Part shown: positions 1-5,131 of the stretch, piece after piece
Layout of the letters: every line of letters begins with the position of its first letter
Numbering within the stretch: the first letter of the stretch is position 1
Origin: JAWXTS01 sp044433305
Lineage (GTDB): Bacteria; Bacteroidota; Bacteroidia; Bacteroidales; Rikenellaceae
NCBI GenBank assembly: GCA_044433305.1
Contig: JAWXTS010000069.1
Coordinates: 1 to 8,516, forward strand
Direction: 5' to 3'
DNA: 8,516 nucleotides
Made by a program: the position numbers and the translations under genes
Notes under the pieces: model-generated
The model's database searches: none
Told to the model about the DNA's origin: nothing
What the model saw: only the letters and a program-made list of their open reading frames with translations

Positions 1-586
1 TGTCTATGCCTTTTGGTACCAGCTCCAAGAAGAAAGGCTGAGAACGGTAGGCGTTCATCCTATCTCCAAAGCTCTCCAATACCTGCTTCTCTAGTGCAAT
101 GACCTTCTCTGGATCGCCCACGGCAAGACACTTCTCGGGAGCAAAGTCCAGAGCCTCGACAAAATTCTCTACTCCCATAGGTTTCATCTTGGTAAGATAC
201 ATCTCGTGCTGAGCATATTTGTCTTCTGGGTTTTCTGTTATGATAAACTCGTCCTTGTAGGCTAGTAGAGTTATGCCAGCAGCCTTGGCCAGTTCATAGA
301 AACCAGGTATAAGCTCTCGCTCAAGAGTGTTCTGGTAAATGACCTGCTGTGTGGTTACGTCAATGATTTTGCCACCATTGAAAGACAATACAAAGCCGCC
401 AAACTTATCTAGCTCCAACTGCTTTGCTATGGGCATCACGCCGTATGTGGGGCGGCCCGAAGCTATGACTAGCTTAACACCTTTTTGTTGAACCCTCGAT
501 AGGGTTTTCATGGTATGTGGTGTAATCTGGTTTCTGCAGTTTGTTAAAGTGCCGTCTATATCTAGTACAAGAATTTTATAATCCAT
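1..586 (-). CDS. Cof-type HAD-IIB family hydrolase, 5' part only
   Basis: The minus strand encodes 195 complete residues beginning MDYKILVLDIDGT, and the frame stays open to the window edge, so the C-terminus is missing. HAD motif I (DIDGT, residues 9-13, with D9 as expected nucleophile and D11 as general acid/base) and motif II (ASGR, S43) are visible. The FNGG segment near residue 70 marks entry into the C2-type cap typical of Cof/YidA proteins. Family members are cytosolic Mg-dependent phosphatases acting on sugar phosphates, flavin mononucleotide or pyridoxal phosphate; the substrate cannot be told from this fragment. The ATG at 584-586 is the only good start: further upstream the frame offers no ATG before the promoter box. 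The gene is divergent from the DUF4251 gene across a 110-base gap. Family assignment is firm, specific activity unknown. Confidence 0.9.
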   Translation of the reverse strand, partial: MDYKILVLDIDGTLTNCRNQITPHTMKTLSRVQQKGVKLVIASGRPTYGVMPIAKQLELDKFGGFVLSFNGGKIIDVTTQQVIYQNTLERELIPGFYELAKAAGITLLAYKDEFIITENPEDKYAQHEMYLTKMKPMGVENFVEALDFAPEKCLAVGDPEKVIALEKQVLESFGDRMNAYRSQPFFLELVPKGID

Positions 587-615
587 ATCTGTATGTGAAA
601 GGTTCTTCAAAGTTA

Positions 616-623
616 CAAAAATA
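616..623 (-). promoter_or_regulatory. Predicted Bacteroidota -7 box for the HAD hydrolase gene
   Basis: On the minus strand this reads TATTTTTG, an exact match to the TAnnTTTG box of Bacteroidota promoters. It lies 29 bases upstream of the ATG. A weak -33 candidate (ATTG, forward 646-649) lies 22 bases further upstream, slightly longer than the usual spacing. AT-rich DNA produces such matches by chance, so this rests mainly on position. Confidence 0.5.
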
Positions 624-665
624 CAAATTTTAACTTTAACAATAGCAATTTGTGATACATATTAT

Positions 666-673
666 TATCTTTG
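666..673 (+). promoter_or_regulatory. Predicted Bacteroidota -7 box for the DUF4251 gene
   Basis: TATCTTTG matches TAnnTTTG exactly and ends 23 bases before the ATG at 697, giving a short leader of roughly 20 bases. The nearest TTTG upstream (649-652) is only 13 bases away, too close for a standard -33 element, so the promoter is either weak or regulated. No Shine-Dalgarno sequence precedes the start, as is usual in this phylum. Confidence 0.5.
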
Positions 674-696
674 TGACTTAACCCAAATACATTATT

Positions 697-1269
697 ATGA
701 ATATGAAATTTCCATTATTATTATCAGTTGCTGCATGTATATGCTTGATGTCTACTGATGTAGTTGCAAAAACTCCCCAGAACAATAATAACTCACAAAC
801 CTCTAAGGTTGTGACAACATCAAAATCGGGAAAAACTACCACCACCACAACTACCACTGTTGTGACTTCAAAAACACAGGTTGTTTCTTCTTCTGCTCGC
901 CCTAGTTTTAAGAGCAAGGACTTTACTACTATGGTATATAAAGCCTACCCTCAGAGTGGCTCTTCTGTGTCACTTATGGGTACACGTTATAGACTTACCA
1001 TCAAAGGTGATCAGATGACTTCTACTTTGCCATACTATGGCCGTGTAACTTCTGGCAACGGCAGTGAGGGTCTTACTTTCTCTGCTAAGATTTCGGACTA
1101 CAAAGAAGTTGCTGGCAAGCGCGATTCAAAGACTATAACTTTTACCGCTCGCACAAACGAGGATAAATACACCTTTACAATAGATGTAGATTCTGCAGGC
1201 GACGTTTATATCTACGTTAAACCTACTAACAAACAGTCAATAGCCTTTGACGGAGAGCTTGCTAACTAG
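697..1269 (+). CDS. Secreted DUF4251-type protein with Asn/Thr/Ser-rich linker
   Basis: This 190-residue protein has three parts. Residues 1-24 look like a signal peptide: short basic start (K4), hydrophobic core, and a VVA-K signal peptidase I site after A24. A lipobox-like VAAC at 11-14 is also present, but the hydrophobic stretch runs past C14, so lipidation is less likely. Residues 25-70 form a low-complexity linker with NNNN and an uninterrupted run of eight Thr (47-54). Residues from about 75 to the end resemble the DUF4251 domain: a GTRYRLT strand, a GDQ..S.LPYYGR segment near 104-116, alternating hydrophobic beta strands and a terminal FDGEL. The function of DUF4251 is unknown to me. 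The protein is probably periplasmic or surface-exposed. One DSA triplet (165-167) fits the D-S/T-hydrophobic O-glycosylation motif of Bacteroidetes. The gene stands alone between a divergent promoter region and convergent queE, whose stop codon directly abuts its own TAG. Confidence 0.8.
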   Translation: MNMKFPLLLSVAACICLMSTDVVAKTPQNNNNSQTSKVVTTSKSGKTTTTTTTTVVTSKTQVVSSSARPSFKSKDFTTMVYKAYPQSGSSVSLMGTRYRLTIKGDQMTSTLPYYGRVTSGNGSEGLTFSAKISDYKEVAGKRDSKTITFTARTNEDKYTFTIDVDSAGDVYIYVKPTNKQSIAFDGELAN

Positions 1270-1896
1270 TTAGGGGATATTCATATACTTGTGGCTCTGT
1301 ATGGATATGAGCCACTTAGGATTTGCTTTGACATACTCGGTTATATGGTGCATCATCGTTTGATGTTGCTTCCACTCAGGCTGAAGATATAGCAAGCAGT
1401 CTTTGCCCACCTTGGCGGCACACTTCTCTGCCCACTCAAAGTCTTCATGAGTCTGTATTATAACCTTTAGCTCATTAGCCTTTTTATAGATGCCCTCTAG
1501 CGGGGGCATCTGTTTTTTTGGTGATAGGCATACCCAGTCAATGTCGCCACTAAAAGGATGAGACCCCGAAGTCTCGATAAATATCTCTACGCCCTTTTGG
1601 TGAAGCATCTTTGTTATTGGACCCAGAGGATACATCAGAGGCTCGCCACCAGTGATTACGATGGCTTTTGCTGGATTGTCTGTTGCACGCTCCACGATTT
1701 CACTTATAGGAGTAGGGGCATACATCTTGGGATTCCATGTAAATTTGGCATCACACCACGCACAACCCACGTCACATCCTCCAAGGCGAATGAAATAAGC
1801 AGCCTTGCCAGAGTGGTATCCCTCGCCTTGTATTGTGTAAAAATCTTCTGCTAGTGGCAGCAAGTTGCCTTCTTGTAGTTCTTCTTGGTTAGTCAT
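1270..1896 (-). CDS. queE: 7-carboxy-7-deazaguanine synthase (radical SAM)
   Basis: QueE converts 6-carboxytetrahydropterin to 7-carboxy-7-deazaguanine, the radical SAM ring-contraction step of queuosine and 7-deazapurine synthesis, in the cytosol with Mg and a 4Fe-4S cluster. The 208-residue product has the QueE start FYTIQGEGYHSG (19-30), where substrate-binding residues lie. It also has the cluster motif C41-x3-C45-x2-C48 inside RLGGCDVGCAWCD, the SAM-binding TGGEP (82-86), ETSG (108-111), and a C-terminal QSHKYMNIP resembling the family ending. The C-x3-C-x2-C spacing without an insertion is the compact form of the cluster loop. Its start ATG overlaps the last 8 bases of hpt, so it is probably translated by coupling from the hpt mRNA. 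The pathway partners queD, queC and queF are not in the window. Its stop abuts that of the convergent DUF4251 gene. Confidence 0.93.
   Translation of the reverse strand: MTNQEELQEGNLLPLAEDFYTIQGEGYHSGKAAYFIRLGGCDVGCAWCDAKFTWNPKMYAPTPISEIVERATDNPAKAIVITGGEPLMYPLGPITKMLHQKGVEIFIETSGSHPFSGDIDWVCLSPKKQMPPLEGIYKKANELKVIIQTHEDFEWAEKCAAKVGKDCLLYLQPEWKQHQTMMHHITEYVKANPKWLISIQSHKYMNIP
1291..1315 (+). terminator. Hairpin 22 bases past the DUF4251 stop, weak terminator candidate
   Basis: GTGGCTC (1291-1297) and GAGCCAC (1309-1315) form a perfect 7-bp stem with an 11-base loop, inside the 3' end of queE on the opposite strand. It is followed by TTAGGATTTG, which is only partly T-rich. Because there is no non-coding space between the two convergent genes, any terminator for the DUF4251 mRNA has to lie within queE, and this is the best structure I see. 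It could equally be chance within codons for KWL and QSH. Confidence 0.3.
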
Positions 1897-2434
1897 TGCA
1901 GATTTTGTAGATGTCCTTCAGGTTGCGTCCTAGTTGCTCGTAGTCGAGACCATAACCAACGATAAAGTCATTTGGGATAGTTCTTGCGTGGTATTTAATT
2001 GTGAAAGTGCCCTTGTAGGCCTCAGGCTTGTATAGTAGTGTGGCCACCTCCACGCTTGCAACCTTATGTTGCTCAAGAGTATTTAGCATGTGACCAATAC
2101 TGTTGCCCGTATCTACGATGTCCTCTACTATGATTACGTGTCTGCCCTCGATGTTGTCGTTCAGGCCAATTAGTTCTTTTATGTTGCCCGTAGAGCTAGT
2201 TCCAGAATAAGAGGCAAGTTTGACAAAAGAAACCTCGCAGTTGAAATCTATGTTCTTCATAAGGTCGGCCGCAAACATAAAGGCTCCATTAAGTACGACA
2301 AGTAGCAAAGGTGTTGATGGACAATCTTTATAGTCGCTATTGATTTTTGTTGCTAGTTCGGCTATCGACTCTTGCAGTTGTTCGTGAGTAATATCAACTT
2401 TGAACGTTTTGTCTAGAAGGGTTACCGTTTTCAT
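1889..2434 (-). CDS. hpt: Hypoxanthine phosphoribosyltransferase
   Basis: This cytosolic purine salvage enzyme makes IMP (often also GMP) from hypoxanthine or guanine and PRPP. The 181-residue protein matches the family in length. Visible motifs are the pyrophosphate loop region VVLNGAFMF (46-54), the mobile loop around KLASYSGTSSTG (72-83), the PRPP signature VEDIVDTG (103-110, acidic pair E104-D105 and the phosphate-binding DTG), and the base-binding segment DFIVGYGLDY near the C-terminus. The ATG at 2432-2434 gives MKTVTLLDKTF, a normal N-terminus. It is first in a two-gene unit with queE (8-base overlap) and divergent from purE across an 83-base gap that carries face-to-face promoter boxes and a nested inverted repeat. 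That pairing of salvage with de novo purine synthesis suggests coordinated control, which is inference. Confidence 0.95.
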   Translation of the reverse strand: MKTVTLLDKTFKVDITHEQLQESIAELATKINSDYKDCPSTPLLLVVLNGAFMFAADLMKNIDFNCEVSFVKLASYSGTSSTGNIKELIGLNDNIEGRHVIIVEDIVDTGNSIGHMLNTLEQHKVASVEVATLLYKPEAYKGTFTIKYHARTIPNDFIVGYGLDYEQLGRNLKDIYKICND

Positions 2435-2449
2435 TTAAGTATTTTTTAT

Positions 2450-2457
2450 TATTTTTG
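2450..2457 (+). promoter_or_regulatory. Predicted Bacteroidota -7 box for purE
   Basis: TATTTTTG matches TAnnTTTG exactly and predicts transcription starting near 2461-2463, leaving a leader of about 55 bases before purE. The best -33 candidate is a TTTT at 2428-2431, 18 bases upstream and just inside the start of hpt; it is not a full TTTG. A second imperfect box, TAACTCTG, occurs at 2473-2480. Confidence 0.5.
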
Positions 2458-2460
2458 CAG

Positions 2461-2493
2461 TGTTGTTTGAGTTAACTCTGATTTTAAACAACA
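2461..2493. promoter_or_regulatory. Nested inverted repeat between the hpt and purE promoter boxes, candidate operator
   Basis: Outer arms TGTTGTTT (2461-2468) and AAACAACA (2486-2493) are perfect 8-bp complements. Between them sits the perfect 10-bp palindrome GAGTTAACTC (2469-2478). The element fills the space from the purE -7 box (2450-2457) to the hpt -7 box (2492-2499), so one bound dimer could block both promoters. As RNA it would form a hairpin at the 5' end of either mRNA. I do not recognise it as a known operator; it does not resemble the proteobacterial PurR site. Confidence 0.5.
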
Positions 2494-2499
2494 AAAGTA
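2492..2499 (-). promoter_or_regulatory. Predicted Bacteroidota -7 box for hpt-queE
   Basis: On the minus strand this reads TACTTTTG, an exact TAnnTTTG match. Transcription would start near 2487-2489 and run left through the inverted repeat, leaving a leader of about 52 bases. A TTTG (minus strand, forward 2525-2528) lies 25 bases upstream inside purE, further away than the usual -33 spacing. The box overlaps the right arm of the inverted repeat by two bases. Confidence 0.5.
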
Positions 2500-2517
2500 A
2501 TAATTAAAATTAAATTT

Positions 2518-3030
2518 ATGACACCAAAAGTTAGTATTATCATGGGAAGTACCTCAGATATGAAGGTAATGGAGAAGGCAAGTGAGATTTTAGAGCAATT
2601 TGAAATCCCTTACGAGATTAACGCATTGTCTGCACACCGTGTTCCAGATCTTGTTGCCGAGTTTGCAAACAACGCACAGAGCCGCGGGGTTGAGGTTATT
2701 ATTGCTGCTGCTGGCGGTGCCGCTCACCTACCAGGTGTTATTGCTGCCTCTACGCCACTTCCAGTTATTGGAGTGCCTATCAAATCATCAAATTCTATCG
2801 ATGGATGGGATAGCATACTTTCTATCCTTCAAATGCCTACTGGCATACCTGTTGCTACTGTTGCTCTAGATGGTGCTGCCAATGCTGCTATTCTTGCTGC
2901 ACAGATTGTTGCTGTGGGTGACGATGCTGTGAAACAAAAAGTTAAAGACTATAAGTATAACTTGAGCAAAAAGATAGAGAAAGCAAATCAGGACCTAGCT
3001 CAAATCAAAGGTAACTTTAAAACTAACTAG
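2518..3030 (+). CDS. purE: N5-carboxyaminoimidazole ribonucleotide mutase, class I PurE
   Basis: PurE converts N5-CAIR to CAIR in de novo purine synthesis, upstream of IMP. The 170-residue protein is the usual length for a class I mutase. It shows the phosphate-binding GSTSD (10-14), the SAHR loop (38-41, with the conserved catalytic-region H40), and the AAAGGAAHLPGV segment (63-74), where H70 lies near the active site. It also has the KSSNSIDGWDSILSILQMP region leading to GIPVATVALDGAANA (around 88-125). The histidine- and serine-rich features favour the bacterial mutase over the class II carboxylase. The C-terminal 35 residues are lysine-rich and variable. The start at 2518 is preceded by AT-rich sequence with no Shine-Dalgarno. 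No purK is nearby. It leads a plus-strand unit with zupT only 3 bases behind its TAG, so the two are very likely co-transcribed. Confidence 0.96.
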   Translation: MTPKVSIIMGSTSDMKVMEKASEILEQFEIPYEINALSAHRVPDLVAEFANNAQSRGVEVIIAAAGGAAHLPGVIAASTPLPVIGVPIKSSNSIDGWDSILSILQMPTGIPVATVALDGAANAAILAAQIVAVGDDAVKQKVKDYKYNLSKKIEKANQDLAQIKGNFKTN

Positions 3031-3033
3031 TAT

Positions 3034-3864
3034 ATGGAGTTAAACGTAGCACTTGCTTTTTTACTTACTATCGGTGCAGGCCTTGCAACCGGTATAGGCA
3101 GTGTGCTCGCTTTTTTCACCAAACATACAAACAAAAAATTATTGTCATTCTCGCTGGGTCTCTCAGCGGGAGTGATGATATATGTGGCCTTTGTCGAGCT
3201 TCTGTTTTCGGCCATAGAAACTCTTGGCAAGCAATTTAGTGAGCAGAGCGCGCAGCTATATGCCACTCTTGCTTTCTTTGGCGGCATTGTTCTGGCGGCT
3301 CTTATAGACAAGATGGTGCCTAGTGCCGAGAATCCTCACGAGATTCGAGGTGTCGAGTGCATGGAGGGTATGGATACTGAAGATTGCGCTCAGGTGGAGT
3401 CGGCATCTGAAAAAAATCTAGCGCGAATAGGCATATTTACGGCTCTGACTCTTGCTATACACAACTTCCCTGAGGGTATCGCCACCTTTGTGGCCACCCT
3501 GCAAGATACTCAGGTGGGTGTGGCTATTGCCATTGCGGTTGCCATACATAATATCCCTGAGGGTATCGCGGTTGCCATACCTATTTACTTTGCCACTCGC
3601 AATAAGAAGAAGGCCTTTTGGTTGTCCTTTAGTTCGGGCCTTGCCGAACCTCTAGGTGCTCTTGTAGCCTACTTTGTGCTTATGCCTTATCTATCGCCAC
3701 TGCTTATGGCTGTGCTGTTTGCAGCTGTGGCAGGTATTATGGTTTATATATCTTTTGATGAGCTGCTGCCCGCAGCACGAGAGTATGGCCAGCACCATAT
3801 ATCTATATATGGATTGCTTATTGGTATGGCTGTTATGGCTGCAACATTAATAATGACTGCTTAA
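3034..3864 (+). CDS. zupT: ZIP-family zinc/divalent metal transporter
   Basis: This 276-residue inner-membrane protein belongs to the ZIP family of divalent-metal importers (Zn, with Fe and Mn in some ZupT proteins). About eight hydrophobic segments can be traced. The two signature metal-site helices carry HNFPEG (143-148) and HNIPEG (172-177), which supply the His, Asn and Glu ligands of the binuclear site. They are followed by the SSGLAEPLGALVAYF helix, also typical. The cytosolic loop at about 97-130 is acidic and contains H102, C109 and C118, possibly a metal-sensing or loading loop. The ATG lies 3 bases after the purE stop, so translation is probably coupled. A 45-residue membrane protein gene follows after 6 bases. 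Family assignment is certain; metal preference is inferred from the family. Confidence 0.95.
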   Translation: MELNVALAFLLTIGAGLATGIGSVLAFFTKHTNKKLLSFSLGLSAGVMIYVAFVELLFSAIETLGKQFSEQSAQLYATLAFFGGIVLAALIDKMVPSAENPHEIRGVECMEGMDTEDCAQVESASEKNLARIGIFTALTLAIHNFPEGIATFVATLQDTQVGVAIAIAVAIHNIPEGIAVAIPIYFATRNKKKAFWLSFSSGLAEPLGALVAYFVLMPYLSPLLMAVLFAAVAGIMVYISFDELLPAAREYGQHHISIYGLLIGMAVMAATLIMTA

Positions 3865-3870
3865 GAAAAA

Positions 3871-4008
3871 ATGAGAAAACTAACCAATAACGAGAAGGGT
3901 ATGATAGCTATCATACTTATGTTTTTGATAGGTATAGCTGTGCGTTGGGAATTTGTCAGCACAGAAATCTCTGAAGCTATATCCAACTTGCTGGGGCTTG
4001 GTAAATAA
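3871..4008 (+). CDS. Small single-pass membrane protein, function unknown
   Basis: This short frame encodes 45 residues starting MRKLTNNEKGMIAIILMF and ending LGLGK before TAA. Residues 2-9 are basic and polar (R2, K3, K9), and residues 11-24 are uniformly hydrophobic. Then come R25-W26 and an amphipathic tail, a pattern fitting one membrane span with the N-terminus inside. The hydrophobic core is short (about 14 residues). It follows zupT by 6 bases with an A-rich spacer, uses ordinary codons for this window, and fills exactly the space up to the convergent divIC gene, leaving 3 bases between stop codons. I do not recognise a family. The tight linkage suggests co-expression with zupT, possibly as an accessory small protein, but that is inference. 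Confidence 0.65.
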   Translation: MRKLTNNEKGMIAIILMFLIGIAVRWEFVSTEISEAISNLLGLGK

Positions 4009-4019
4009 CCCCTAGTTGG
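3983..4019. terminator. Bipartite hairpin over the convergent stop codons, possible bidirectional terminator
   Basis: CCAACT (3983-3988) pairs with AGTTGG (4014-4019), and inside it GGGG (3993-3996) pairs with CCCC (4009-4012), with a small asymmetric internal loop and a 12-base apical loop containing the TAA of the small membrane protein gene. It sits precisely where the purE-zupT unit meets the thiL-thiD-divIC unit. Only a modest T-rich stretch follows on the plus strand (CGTCTTCTATT) and none on the minus strand, so it is not a textbook terminator. Confidence 0.35.
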
Positions 4020-4302
4020 CGTCTTCTATTACTATGATGGTTTCGCCTTCGCGTTTCATCAAGAAATTCTCACGCGCATAACGCTCTAGGAACTTGTCGT
4101 CCTTAAGGTTCTCGATAAGAGCACTGTCTTCTATGATGTTGTCCTGATAGTACTGAATCATGTTTTTAAGGTCCTCTATATCTGCTATTATCTCGTGTCT
4201 TTTGGCTAGGTTGTTCTGGTCAAAAAATAGCATATAGCTCAAGAAGCCAACAACCAATATTGCCAGCAGAACGTACTTCTTATTTATCTTAAAGCGTTTC
4301 AT
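4012..4302 (-). CDS. FtsB/DivIC-like septum formation protein
   Basis: The 96-residue protein has a basic cytosolic N-terminus (MKRFKINKK), one transmembrane segment (about 10-27), and a charged periplasmic coiled coil (about 30-68). It ends with the DKFLERYARENFLMKREGE segment (70-88) that is the hallmark of FtsB/DivIC proteins. These proteins form a complex with FtsL and FtsQ that recruits and activates septal peptidoglycan synthesis. Length and architecture fit the family well. It is the last gene of the thiL-thiD-divIC unit, starting 6 bases after the thiD stop, an unexpected companion for thiamine kinases and probably just a shared transcript. Its TAG lies 3 bases from the convergent small membrane protein stop. 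I leave the symbol empty because ftsB and divIC are both used for this family. Confidence 0.88.
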   Translation of the reverse strand: MKRFKINKKYVLLAILVVGFLSYMLFFDQNNLAKRHEIIADIEDLKNMIQYYQDNIIEDSALIENLKDDKFLERYARENFLMKREGETIIVIEDAN

Positions 4303-4308
4303 AGTTTA

Positions 4309-5118
4309 CTATTTCCAAAATTTATAAAAATGGTGCACAGGGCCAAATCCGTGTCCTATCTTGTATGTTGCTCCAGCAGATATAGCCTCGTGTATATACT
4401 CTTCGGCCTTTTCTACGGCTGTGGCAGACTCGAATCCATGGGCCAAAAAAGATGCTGTTGCAGAGGATAGGGTGCAGCCCGTACCGTGGGTGTTTTTGGT
4501 GTCTATCTTTGTGTAGCAGTACTTGCTGAGCTTGCCACCTGCCTCAAATAGATAGTCGTTTAGCTCGTGGCCACTCATGTGGCCTGCCTTAATTAGAACA
4601 GCCTTTGCTCCTAGCTCGAACACTTTTTGTGCTGCCTCTATAAAGTCATCCTCAGAGTCTATCTTAAGTCCTGTGATAAACTCTAGTTCGGGTATATTTG
4701 GAGTTATAATATCGGCCAGAGGGAATAGCAACTCCTTGATGGCCTCTATTGCTTGGTCGCTAATGAGCTTGTGCCCTGAGGTCGAAATCATAACGGGGTC
4801 GAGCACTATGTTTTTGAAACTAAACTCCTTTATAGCTCTGGCAACCTGCTCTACACATTCTTTTGTAGGTAGCATACCAAGCTTCAGGGCATCGACCTTG
4901 AGGTCTGTTGCCACCGAGCATATCTGCCGAGTAACAAAAGCATCTTCGACTATCATCACGTCATCTACGCCAAGCGTGTTCTGTGCGGTGAGAGCTGTTA
5001 TCACCGACGAGCCATAGCAGCCACAGGCAGATATAGCTTTCAAATCGGCCTGAATGCCCGCGCCACCGCTACAATCAGAGCCTGCAATGGTAAGTACTAT
5101 TTTATATTCTTGAGTCAT
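4309..5118 (-). CDS. thiD: Hydroxymethylpyrimidine/phosphomethylpyrimidine kinase
   Basis: ThiD phosphorylates HMP to HMP-P and then HMP-PP, the pyrimidine donor for thiamine phosphate synthesis, in the cytosol. The 269-residue product has the normal ribokinase-fold length. It shows AGSDCSGGAGIQADLK (12-27, substrate and nucleotide loop), ALTAQNT (42-48), the LDPVM segment (106-110) followed by TSGHKLI, TPNIPE (139-144), and the anion-hole motif NTHGTGC (209-215) with C215 in the place of the family's catalytic-loop cysteine. No fused ThiE domain is present; some Bacteroidota carry ThiD-ThiE fusions elsewhere. The start is 13 bases after the thiL stop, so it is second in an operon with thiL. 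A pyridoxal kinase activity is possible in this fold, but the QADLK motif and the thiL neighbour favour ThiD. Confidence 0.95.
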   Translation of the reverse strand: MTQEYKIVLTIAGSDCSGGAGIQADLKAISACGCYGSSVITALTAQNTLGVDDVMIVEDAFVTRQICSVATDLKVDALKLGMLPTKECVEQVARAIKEFSFKNIVLDPVMISTSGHKLISDQAIEAIKELLFPLADIITPNIPELEFITGLKIDSEDDFIEAAQKVFELGAKAVLIKAGHMSGHELNDYLFEAGGKLSKYCYTKIDTKNTHGTGCTLSSATASFLAHGFESATAVEKAEEYIHEAISAGATYKIGHGFGPVHHFYKFWK

Positions 5119-5131
5119 AATATCCGTTTTT

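Noticed and set aside
697..740. Lipoprotein processing of the DUF4251 protein at C14
   Set aside because: A VAAC lipobox is present, but the hydrophobic core before it is very short and continues beyond the cysteine to a good VVA cleavage site, so ordinary secretion is preferred.
678..917. Minus-strand frame of 79 codons with a poly-Val run
   Set aside because: It is the complement of the Thr-rich linker of the secreted protein; composition is an artefact of ACC/ACA/ACT codons and it has no domain.
3027..3311. 94-codon minus-strand frame opposite zupT
   Set aside because: Shadow of zupT: the plus-strand protein has clear ZIP motifs and the minus frame has no recognisable domain or promoter.
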